A stretch of 17,891 nt of DNA from CAYYKK01 sp964467935. Its GTDB lineage: Bacteria > Myxococcota_A > Polyangia > Polyangiales > Polyangiaceae. Shown here piece by piece: positions 8,395 through 14,074 of the stretch. The notes beneath the pieces were generated by a model, which saw nothing but the letters and a program-made list of their open reading frames with translations, ran no database searches and was not told the origin of the DNA. How positions within the stretch are numbered: the first letter of the stretch is position 1; the number at the start of each line of letters is the position of its first letter. Location of the stretch: the NCBI GenBank assembly GCA_964467935.1, contig CAYYKK010000141.1:1-17891 (forward strand), read 5' to 3'. A program made the translations under genes and the position numbers.

Positions 8395-8414
8395 ACACCA
8401 CGCGAGCGTGGCGT
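8395..8414. promoter_or_regulatory. Inverted repeat between divergent signalling genes, possible operator
   Basis: CCACGC-GA-GCGTGG (8398-8411) is a perfect 6-base dyad. It extends to nine-base arms with one mismatch (8395-8403 and 8406-8414). It lies in the 207-base region between the divergent kinase operon and the NtrC-family regulator. It is about 40 bases before the regulator's start and about 150 bases upstream of the tentative minus-strand sigma-54 start, a typical enhancer distance. Binding by the adjacent regulator is inference. Confidence 0.35.
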
Positions 8415-8453
8415 CCCGAGGGCGCGCCATGGAAACATGCTACGCGAGCATCC

Positions 8454-9278
8454 ATGCCGACGAAGGTCCGCAAGCCCACCGTCCTCCTCGTCGACGACGA
8501 CGACGGAGTTCGATTCGGCATCCGGACGTTCCTCGGCAAGCGAGGGCACGAGGTGATCGAGGCGCGCTCGTGCGCCGAGGCGCTCGACGCGTTCGTGGAT
8601 CCCGACGTCGTGCTGCTCGACTACCAGCTCCCGGACGGCGACGCGCTCGGCTTGCTCGAGAGGATGCGCGCGCGCAGGCCCTCGGTCCCGATCATCGTCC
8701 TCACGGGCCACGGCTCGATCCCGATCGCCGTCACCGCGGTGAAGCGCGGCGCCGACGAGTTTCTGACGAAGCCCGTGCGCATGGAGGAGCTCTACGAGCT
8801 GCTCGTCCGCCACGCGCGCCCGGCACCGGTCGTCGCTGGAGGCCTGCCGGGCACCGGTCGCGCCGACGACGGAGCGCGTCGACGAGCCGCTCGTCGGCTC
8901 GTCGCCCATCATGCGACGCCTCCGCGAGGACGTGGAGCGCCTCCGCGACTCGGAGGCGTCCGTGCTCCTGGTCGGAGAGACCGGGGTGGGCAAGAGCCTC
9001 GTCGCGCGCCGCATCCACGAGCTCGGATCCAGGCGCGACCGGCGCTTCGTCGAGCTCAACTGCGCTGCCCTCACGCGGGAGCTCGTCGAGAGCGAGCTGT
9101 TCGGTCACGAGCGCGGCGCGTTCACCGGCGCCTACGCCGCGAAGGAGGGCCTCTTCGAGTATGCGGACGAGGGCACGCTCTTCCTCGACGAGATCGGGGA
9201 CATCGACGGCCCGGTGCAGGCGAAGATCTTGAAGGTGCTCGAAGAGAAGCGCTTCCGCCGCGTCGGCGAGAGCCGTGA
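8454..9278 (+). CDS. Receiver domain of an NtrC-family response regulator (5' part of a frameshifted gene)
   Basis: Residues 1-123 form a complete receiver: acidic pocket Asp14/Asp15 in LLVDDDD, phospho-acceptor Asp56 in VVLLDYQLPDGD, Thr84 in VLTGHG and Lys106 in FLTKPV. It should accept phosphate from one of the neighbouring kinases. The frame stays open to 9278, but from about 8850 the translation is an Arg/Ala/Pro-rich shadow of the AAA+ domain, which is encoded one frame over. Deleting one G from GGG at 8849-8851 joins the two through a normal linker (GGLPAPVAPTTERVDEPLVG). So this and the next entry are one gene spanning 8454-9846, broken by a single-base insertion, either real or a sequencing error. 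The ATG at 8454 is chosen because the receiver begins immediately after; the ribosome-binding site is weak. Confidence 0.8.
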   Translation: MPTKVRKPTVLLVDDDDGVRFGIRTFLGKRGHEVIEARSCAEALDAFVDPDVVLLDYQLPDGDALGLLERMRARRPSVPIIVLTGHGSIPIAVTAVKRGADEFLTKPVRMEELYELLVRHARPAPVVAGGLPGTGRADDGARRRAARRLVAHHATPPRGRGAPPRLGGVRAPGRRDRGGQEPRRAPHPRARIQARPALRRAQLRCPHAGARRERAVRSRARRVHRRLRREGGPLRVCGRGHALPRRDRGHRRPGAGEDLEGARREALPPRRREP

Positions 9279-9846
9279 GCGGACGACGGACGTCCGGATC
9301 ATCACCGCGACGCATCGCGACCTCGGCGCGCGCATGCGGAGCGGCGAGTTCAGAGGCGATCTCTACTACCGCATCAGCACGGTCGCGCTGCGCGTCCCGC
9401 CCCTGCGAGAGCGAAGGGAGGACATCCCCGAGCTCTCCCGCCATCTCTTGCGATCGCTGTCGAGCGGACGAGCGCTCTCGGCGCCGGGGCTCTCGGACGC
9501 GGCGCTCGAGCGGCTCCTCGATCACGACTGGCCGGGCAACGTGCGGGAGCTGAGGAACGTGCTCGAGCGCGCCGTGCTGCGCGCTCCGGACCGCCTGATC
9601 ACGGCCGACGACCTGCGCTTCGACGACCTCGACCGAGATCGCTCGGTCGCGTCGTCGCCGTCGATGCGCCGGACGCTCTCGGACATCGAGCGCGCGTCGA
9701 TCGAGGAGGCGCTGCAGCTCGAGCAGGGTCGCGTGGAGGCCGCGGCGCGGCGGCTGGGCGTGCCGAGGAGCACGCTCTACCAGAAGATCAAGGCGTACGG
9801 CATCGACGTCGCGCGGGCGCGCGGCGCGCCGTCGAAGGGCGAGTGA
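8911..9846 (+). CDS. AAA+ and Fis-type HTH part of the NtrC-family sigma-54 activator (3' part of a frameshifted gene)
   Basis: 311 residues from the first in-frame ATG; the natural protein should begin at 8454. It has Walker A GETGVGKS (22-29), the sigma-54-contacting GAFTGA loop (69-74), Walker B GTLFLDEI (88-95), the LYYRIS and PLRERREDIP blocks typical of the family (about 151-173), and WPGNVREL (207-214). A C-terminal Fis-type helix-turn-helix (about 258-297, VEAAARRLGVPRSTLYQKI) binds DNA. The intact GAFTGA loop means it can in principle open sigma-54 promoters. An in-frame linker, PLVGSSPIM, precedes the ATG, showing the coding frame continues upstream past 8911. The next gene starts one base after its stop. 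Targets may include the sigma-54-like sites at 13982 and 8281 (inference). Confidence 0.85.
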   Translation: MRRLREDVERLRDSEASVLLVGETGVGKSLVARRIHELGSRRDRRFVELNCAALTRELVESELFGHERGAFTGAYAAKEGLFEYADEGTLFLDEIGDIDGPVQAKILKVLEEKRFRRVGESRERTTDVRIITATHRDLGARMRSGEFRGDLYYRISTVALRVPPLRERREDIPELSRHLLRSLSSGRALSAPGLSDAALERLLDHDWPGNVRELRNVLERAVLRAPDRLITADDLRFDDLDRDRSVASSPSMRRTLSDIERASIEEALQLEQGRVEAAARRLGVPRSTLYQKIKAYGIDVARARGAPSKGE

Positions 9847-9847
9847 G

Positions 9848-10123
9848 ATGACGCGGCGCCCCTCCGAGCGACACGACGCGCGCGAGCCGAGCGACGCGCC
9901 CCTCGCGGCGGGCACGGAGCGGCCTACGCCGGACGCGACCGCGTGCCCCACGCACGAGACGAACAACGCGCTCGCCGGCACGCTCGTGAACCTGGAGCTC
10001 TTGCGGGCCGTGCTCGGCGAGGCGAGCGCGCCGCTCGGCGTGGAGGATCGAGCGCTGTGCCTCGAGGCGGTGGACCACGCGCTCCGATCGGTCCGCGCCC
10101 TCACCGCGAAGGTCTCGGGCTGA
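9848..10123 (+). CDS. Stand-alone DHp-like (HisKA-like) histidine phosphotransfer candidate
   Basis: 91 residues, starting one base after the activator's stop and preceded by GAAGGGCGAG. After a disordered Pro/Arg-rich N-terminus (1-34) comes THETNNALAGTLVNLELL (35-52). This follows the H-box pattern of the adjacent hybrid kinase (AHEINNPLTVVAGNLELL), with His36 at the phospho-acceptor place. A second amphipathic stretch, RALCLEAVDHALRSVRAL (68-85), fits helix 2 of a dimerisation hairpin. There is no ATPase domain; the stop at 10121 is three bases from the stop of the convergent hybrid kinase. It could pass phosphate between receivers in the manner of Spo0B, or compete for kinase dimerisation. 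Alternatively it is the remnant of a truncated kinase. The family resemblance is by eye. Confidence 0.72.
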   Translation: MTRRPSERHDAREPSDAPLAAGTERPTPDATACPTHETNNALAGTLVNLELLRAVLGEASAPLGVEDRALCLEAVDHALRSVRALTAKVSG

Positions 10124-10126
10124 GGG

Positions 10127-12088
10127 CTAGCGGCCTCGCTCGCGCGTCGCCTCGGCGTCGCCGCCGTGAGCGGCATCGAGGCGAGCGAGCAGCTCGCGCA
10201 CCTCGAACGGCTTTCGCAGGACGTCCCACCGATCGGCCCCGGGGACGTGCGAGGTCTCCCCCGTGAGGAGGAGGACCGAGACCGAAGGAACGAGCGCCGC
10301 CACCCGGAGCGCGAGATCGCCGCCGTCGAGGCCGCCCAGCGACACGTCGCTCACGAGGACGTCCGGCGAAAGACCGCCCTCGACGAGCCGTAGCGCTTCA
10401 CCGAACTCGCTGGCCGTCGTCACGCCGTAGCCGGCGCGTCGCAGGATGAGGGCCAGCGGGATGCGGAGCGCGTCGTCGTCCTCGACGAGCAGGACCGAGA
10501 GCCGCGCGCTCGTGTGGGCAGGCGGCGCGGAGCGCGGTCGGTCCGTCGCGGGCCGCGCGCCGTCGGGCGCCTCGGGGAACCAGAGCCGGAAGGTGGTGCC
10601 GAGGGCGTGTCGCGTCTCGACCTCGATGCCACCGCGATGCTCTCGCATCACGCTCTCGACGATGGAGAGGCCGAGGCCGGTCCCGCGGCCCTCCGGCTTC
10701 GTGGTGAAGAACGGCTCGAACATGTGCTCCTTGACGTCGTCGGAGACCCCGACGCCCGAGTCTTCGATCACGAGCACCACGTAGTCCCCGGGCGAGAGCG
10801 TGCCGGCGACGGTCGCCCTCGGCTCGTCGAGGTGCGCGCGGTGGGCGCGCAGCCGGAGCTCGCCGCCGGAGGGCATCGCGTCGCGTGCGTTCACGACGAG
10901 GTTCACCAGCGCCTGCTCGAGTCGCGTCGGCTCTCCTTCGATCGTGAGGTCCTCCTGGGGCAAGCGGAGCTTGAGGCTCGAGCGGCCACCGAGCAGCACG
11001 CGGACGAGGCTCTCCGCTTCCTCGAGGTAGCGAGTGAGCGAGAGGCGCCGCGTCTCGCCGGTCCCGCGACGGGCGAAGCCGAGGACCTGCCGCACGAGCG
11101 CCGTGCCCCGCTTGATCGCTGCGTCGATCTCGCGCAGCGCGCCGCCGCGAGCCTCTTCGGTCGCGCTCTCGAGGACGAACAGGTCGACGCGAATCGCCGT
11201 GAGGATGTTGTTGAAGTCGTGCGCGACGCCGAGCGCGAGCCGGCCGACGGCCGCCGCCTTCTCGGCCGCGACGACCTGAGCCTCGAGCCTGTGGCGCGCC
11301 GTCAGATCCCTCACGTGCGCGCAGATCCAAGCCTCGTCCTCGAACTGCGTCTTGGCGATCGCGATCTCGACGGGGAAGACCTCGCCGTTCTTGCGCAGAC
11401 CGACGAGCTCCCCGCGATTCGCCGCGAGCTGACCGGCGCGCGACGAGCTCGCGAAGCGGTCGACGTGCAGCGGGTGCGACGCTCGGTGCTCGGGCGGCAA
11501 GAGCACGTCGAGGGGGCGGCCGACGATCTCGGTCGCCGACCAACCGAAGATCTCCTCCGCGCGCCGATTGAAGATCCCGATGTTGCCGCGAGGGTCGATC
11601 GCGACCACGCCGTCCTGAGAGTACTCGAGCATCGTGAAGAGCCGACGCTCCGAGCGACGCCTGCATTGCTCGGCGAGCCGGCCCCGTCGCTTCTGGATCG
11701 CGAGCTCGACGGTGACGCGCAGGAGCCGCTCGTCGAAGGGCTTGACCAGATGGCCGTCCGGCTCGCTCTCGCTCGCGCGCGCCAGGGTCGCGTCGTCCGA
11801 GTCGTCGGAGACAACGATGACGCTCGGCCGGTGCGCCTGTTCGACGGCGCGGAGCGCGGCGCCGACGTCGACCTCGCCGGCGAGCCACACGTCGAGGAGC
11901 AAGACGTCCGGGCGCGCGCTCTCGATCGCGGCCGCGAGCTCCTCGCCGCGCGTGACGACGCCGACGAGCTCGCAGTCCATCTGGCGCATGCGATCCTCGA
12001 GCTCCGCTGCCTCCGCCCGCCCCGACTCGGCGACGAGCACGCGACGACCCGCGCAGGCGGGGGGATCGTGAGCGCTGACGACGTTCAT
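10127..12088 (-). CDS. Hybrid histidine kinase: receiver-PAS-HisKA-HATPase-receiver
   Basis: 653 residues, no membrane segment. Receiver 1 (about 16-130) has Asp66 in VLLLDVW and Lys116 in LVKPFD, but its acidic pocket reads AES (Glu21 only) instead of DD, so metal binding may be weakened. PAS (about 147-265) contains the NRRAEEIFGW and GRPLDVLLP blocks. The kinase core has the H-box GVAHDFNNIL (His290), the N-box NLVVNARDAM (Asn400), G1 EDSGVGV (Asp443), the F-box FEPFFTTK (457-464) and G2 GRGTGLGLS. Receiver 2 (about 528-640) has EDDD, Asp581 in VLVSDVSLGG, Thr609 and Lys626. All key residues of the kinase core and receiver 2 are intact. The ATG at 12088 lies 23 bases from the alternative upstream start of the divergent pseudokinase gene. 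It converges on the DHp-only gene. Confidence 0.95.
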   Translation of the reverse strand: MNVVSAHDPPACAGRRVLVAESGRAEAAELEDRMRQMDCELVGVVTRGEELAAAIESARPDVLLLDVWLAGEVDVGAALRAVEQAHRPSVIVVSDDSDDATLARASESEPDGHLVKPFDERLLRVTVELAIQKRRGRLAEQCRRRSERRLFTMLEYSQDGVVAIDPRGNIGIFNRRAEEIFGWSATEIVGRPLDVLLPPEHRASHPLHVDRFASSSRAGQLAANRGELVGLRKNGEVFPVEIAIAKTQFEDEAWICAHVRDLTARHRLEAQVVAAEKAAAVGRLALGVAHDFNNILTAIRVDLFVLESATEEARGGALREIDAAIKRGTALVRQVLGFARRGTGETRRLSLTRYLEEAESLVRVLLGGRSSLKLRLPQEDLTIEGEPTRLEQALVNLVVNARDAMPSGGELRLRAHRAHLDEPRATVAGTLSPGDYVVLVIEDSGVGVSDDVKEHMFEPFFTTKPEGRGTGLGLSIVESVMREHRGGIEVETRHALGTTFRLWFPEAPDGARPATDRPRSAPPAHTSARLSVLLVEDDDALRIPLALILRRAGYGVTTASEFGEALRLVEGGLSPDVLVSDVSLGGLDGGDLALRVAALVPSVSVLLLTGETSHVPGADRWDVLRKPFEVRELLARLDAAHGGDAEATRERGR

Positions 12089-12111
12089 CGCGAGGACCTC
12101 GACGCTCCTTA

Positions 12112-13734
12112 ATGACAGTCGAACCTCCGAGCAACCACGACCACGGCGAGCGAGCGGACCTCACGTTTCGTGCGGAGACGGCGGAGGGCGCACCCGTCCG
12201 TGTGATATGGATTTGTCCAATGGGAGGGTCCAAGAGCGGGGACGGCGCACGCGCGTCGCAGGCGAGCCTCGAGCGCCTCGTCCGAGGTTCCTCCGTGGGT
12301 TTCGTGGTGCTCGATCAGGCGGGCCTCGTGCGAGCGACGAACGACGCGCTCGGCCAGTCGATCGGAGGCCCGCTGCTCCTCGGCGAAGCGCTCGGCGAGC
12401 ACCTCGCGCCGCCCGATCGCGGCGCGTTCTCCGCGCACGTGGCGCGCGTATGCGCGGGCCGCTCCGACCGGTTCGTGGGACGGGTGCTCGGCCGAGGAGG
12501 TCGCCTCCTCGGGCTCTCGTTCCACGCCGATCCCGTCGCGCTGGAGGACGGCGAGCGCGGCTACGGAGCCGCGGTCGTCCCGTCCGCGGCGAGGCTCGGC
12601 GCCGACGAGCTCGAGCACTTCGCCGCGCTCGGTCGCATCGCCGGGGCGGTGTCGCGCGAGATCATGGGACCGCTCGCGACGCTCATCGCGAACCTGTCCT
12701 TTTCGTCGAGCGAGCTCCAGCGGGCGAGCGGGGTCAAGAAGCCGGGCGCGCCCGCGCTCGAGGGCGTCGACCTCGCGGGCCTGCGCAGCGCTCTCCTCGA
12801 CGCCACCGACTGCGCCACGCGAGCGCGCGACGTCGTGCTCGAGCTGCAGGCCTTCTTCCGACCGGAGCTCGAGGGGGACGGCTCGACCGATCTCGGCTCC
12901 GCGGTGAGCGCGGTGGTGTCGCTCCTCCGGAGCGAGATCCACCACCGCGCGCGGCTCGTGCTGGAGATCCCGGAGGGCGTGGCGGTGCGCGCGACGCGGC
13001 GCGAGCTCGCGGAGATCCTGTTTCTCTTGATGCTGACGGCGGCGACGGCGATCGACGAAGGCAACGCCGAGCACAACGAGGTGCGCCTCTCCGCGACACG
13101 CCAGCGCGACTTCGTCGTGATCGAGCTGTCGGACTCGGGCGCCGGCCTGAGCGCCGAGGACTGCGCGCGGCTGTTCGAGCCCGTCGCGGGCGGCGACGTC
13201 GATCGCCCGACGCGCGACCTCTCGTCGGTCAAGCGCGCGGTCGAGTGGCTCGGAGGCAGCATCGTGGTCGACAGCGTCGAAGGTCACGGCACGACGTTTC
13301 GACTCCGCCTCCCTTCCGCCCCGTCGACGTCGTCGGCGGCGCCGGAGGTCGACGCGGAGCCCACGCGGAGCGCGTCTCGGCACGTCCTCGTGCTCGACGA
13401 CGACCCGGCCTTCGCCAGCGCCTTCCGACGCGCCCTCTTCGAGGTGCATCACGTGACCATCGCGCGGACGGCCGCCGACGCGATGAGCCGCGTTCGCTCC
13501 GGCGAGGACATCGATCTCGTCGTCGTGAGCCTCCTCTTGCCGCAGGGGACCGGCATGGACTTCTTCGAGGAGCTCTGCGAGGAGAGGCCCGCGCTCCGAG
13601 ACCGCGTCGTCTTCGTGACCGACGGCGCCTCGACGCCTCGGACGAGGAGCTTCCTGCAGCGGATCAGCCGCGCGCCGCTGCACAAGGCGAGCCTCGTCGC
13701 CGAGATCCCGCGCCTCCTCGCGCGCCGACGCTAG
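12112..13734 (+). CDS. Degenerate hybrid histidine kinase (pseudokinase with pseudo-receiver)
   Basis: Up to 540 residues with order PAS-like (about 50-160), HisKA-like, HATPase-like, receiver. The H-box position reads SREIMGPL, with Arg182 replacing His and Gly186 replacing Asn. The N-box reads LLMLTAATAI, with Thr in place of the metal-binding Asn. G1 is kept (SDSGAG, 340-345), but after LFEP the G2 box is replaced by unrelated residues (about 362-372). In the receiver the acidic cluster DDD (429-431) and Lys525 remain, yet the acceptor site DLVVVSLLLP has Ser473 for Asp. Neither phosphorylation step should work, while the frame and fold-defining residues are preserved. The ATG at 12112 leaves only 23 bases to the divergent kinase. 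ATG 12220 (Met37) is an equally plausible start, since an AT-rich patch (12200-12220) precedes it and no domain is lost. Most likely a regulatory binding partner (inference). Confidence 0.87.
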   Translation: MTVEPPSNHDHGERADLTFRAETAEGAPVRVIWICPMGGSKSGDGARASQASLERLVRGSSVGFVVLDQAGLVRATNDALGQSIGGPLLLGEALGEHLAPPDRGAFSAHVARVCAGRSDRFVGRVLGRGGRLLGLSFHADPVALEDGERGYGAAVVPSAARLGADELEHFAALGRIAGAVSREIMGPLATLIANLSFSSSELQRASGVKKPGAPALEGVDLAGLRSALLDATDCATRARDVVLELQAFFRPELEGDGSTDLGSAVSAVVSLLRSEIHHRARLVLEIPEGVAVRATRRELAEILFLLMLTAATAIDEGNAEHNEVRLSATRQRDFVVIELSDSGAGLSAEDCARLFEPVAGGDVDRPTRDLSSVKRAVEWLGGSIVVDSVEGHGTTFRLRLPSAPSTSSAAPEVDAEPTRSASRHVLVLDDDPAFASAFRRALFEVHHVTIARTAADAMSRVRSGEDIDLVVVSLLLPQGTGMDFFEELCEERPALRDRVVFVTDGASTPRTRSFLQRISRAPLHKASLVAEIPRLLARRR

Positions 13735-13741
13735 GTCGCGA

Positions 13742-13762
13742 CGCGGGCGCGCTGGGCCCGCG
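13742..13762 (+). terminator. GC-rich hairpin just after the pseudokinase stop
   Basis: CGCGGGC (13742-13748) and GCCCGCG (13756-13762) pair perfectly over seven bases around a seven-base loop, eight bases after the stop codon. There is no T-tract, so an intrinsic terminator is only possible; such hairpins also arise by chance in DNA this G+C-rich. Confidence 0.3.
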
Positions 13763-13775
13763 CGCGCCGCGGACC

Positions 13776-13880
13776 GTCAAGGCGCTGGCGCCCGTCGACG
13801 TCGTCAACGCGCTGACGCTCACGCTCGCGGTCCAAGGGCGCGAAACGACGTCCGCGCCGCGCGTCAACCGGCTGACGATC
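13776..13880. promoter_or_regulatory. Tandem GTCA-N6-TGAC dyads, candidate enhancer sites
   Basis: GTCAACGCGCTGAC (13803-13816) and GTCAACCGGCTGAC (13863-13876) are near-palindromes, each pairing at six of seven positions. They begin exactly 60 bases apart, and similarity extends a few bases beyond (to 13820 and 13880). A weaker copy, GTCAAGGCGCTGGC, begins at 13776. The two good sites are centred about 198 and 138 bases upstream of the start inferred from the sigma-54-like promoter at 13982-13997, in the usual range for enhancer-binding activators. Which protein binds is unknown. Confidence 0.5.
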
Positions 13881-13981
13881 TCGGCGAAGGAGCCAAGGCG
13901 CCGACGCCCGCGCCCCCGCGTCGCGCGACGGTCCGCCTCGGCTTCGCGCGGAGAATCGCGGGTCGGACGCGGACGCGCGCG

Positions 13982-13997
13982 CGGCACGACGGTTGCG
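13982..13997 (+). promoter_or_regulatory. Candidate sigma-54 promoter of the chemoreceptor gene
   Basis: CGGCACG (13982-13988), four bases, then TTGCG (13993-13997) matches TGGCACG-N4-TTGCW at 10 of 12 positions. The invariant GG (13983-13984) and GC (13995-13996) are separated by exactly ten bases. Transcription would start near 14008, giving a leader of about 67 bases before ATG 14075. A sigma-54 activator with an intact GAFTGA loop is encoded in the same window. Confidence 0.55.
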
Positions 13998-14062
13998 AAG
14001 CGACTCGCCCATGCGTCGAGCGCGCCTCGACCCTCCACGGCGCAGCGCGCCCCATCCCGTCG

Positions 14063-14068
14063 AAGGAG
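14063..14068 (+). promoter_or_regulatory. Strong ribosome-binding site of the chemoreceptor gene
   Basis: AAGGAG sits six bases before ATG 14075. It is the clearest Shine-Dalgarno sequence in the window and fixes the start of the globin-coupled receptor. Confidence 0.8.
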
Positions 14069-14074
14069 TCTCCC

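Larger units (their letters stand above)
13735..14074. promoter_or_regulatory. 340-base intergenic regulatory region before the chemoreceptor gene
   Basis: No convincing gene lies here; the open frames are Arg-rich shadows. From left to right it contains the GC-rich hairpin at 13742-13762, a degenerate then two matching GTCA-N6-TGAC dyads (13776, 13803, 13863), a sigma-54-type -24/-12 match (13982-13997) and a Shine-Dalgarno site (14063-14068). It is the longest gap between coding regions in this otherwise compact window. Confidence 0.6.

Noticed and set aside
10514..12112. 532-codon plus-strand open frame
   Set aside because: Antisense to the receiver-PAS-kinase-receiver gene, which has all kinase boxes.
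12089..12219. Sigma-54 promoter for the hybrid kinase or pseudokinase
   Set aside because: TGGTCGTGGTTGCT on the minus strand has only eight bases between GG and GC instead of ten.
12109..13683. 524-codon minus-strand open frame
   Set aside because: Antisense to the pseudokinase; Arg/His/Glu-rich with no recognisable motif. The pseudokinase strand shows PAS, ATPase and receiver patterns.
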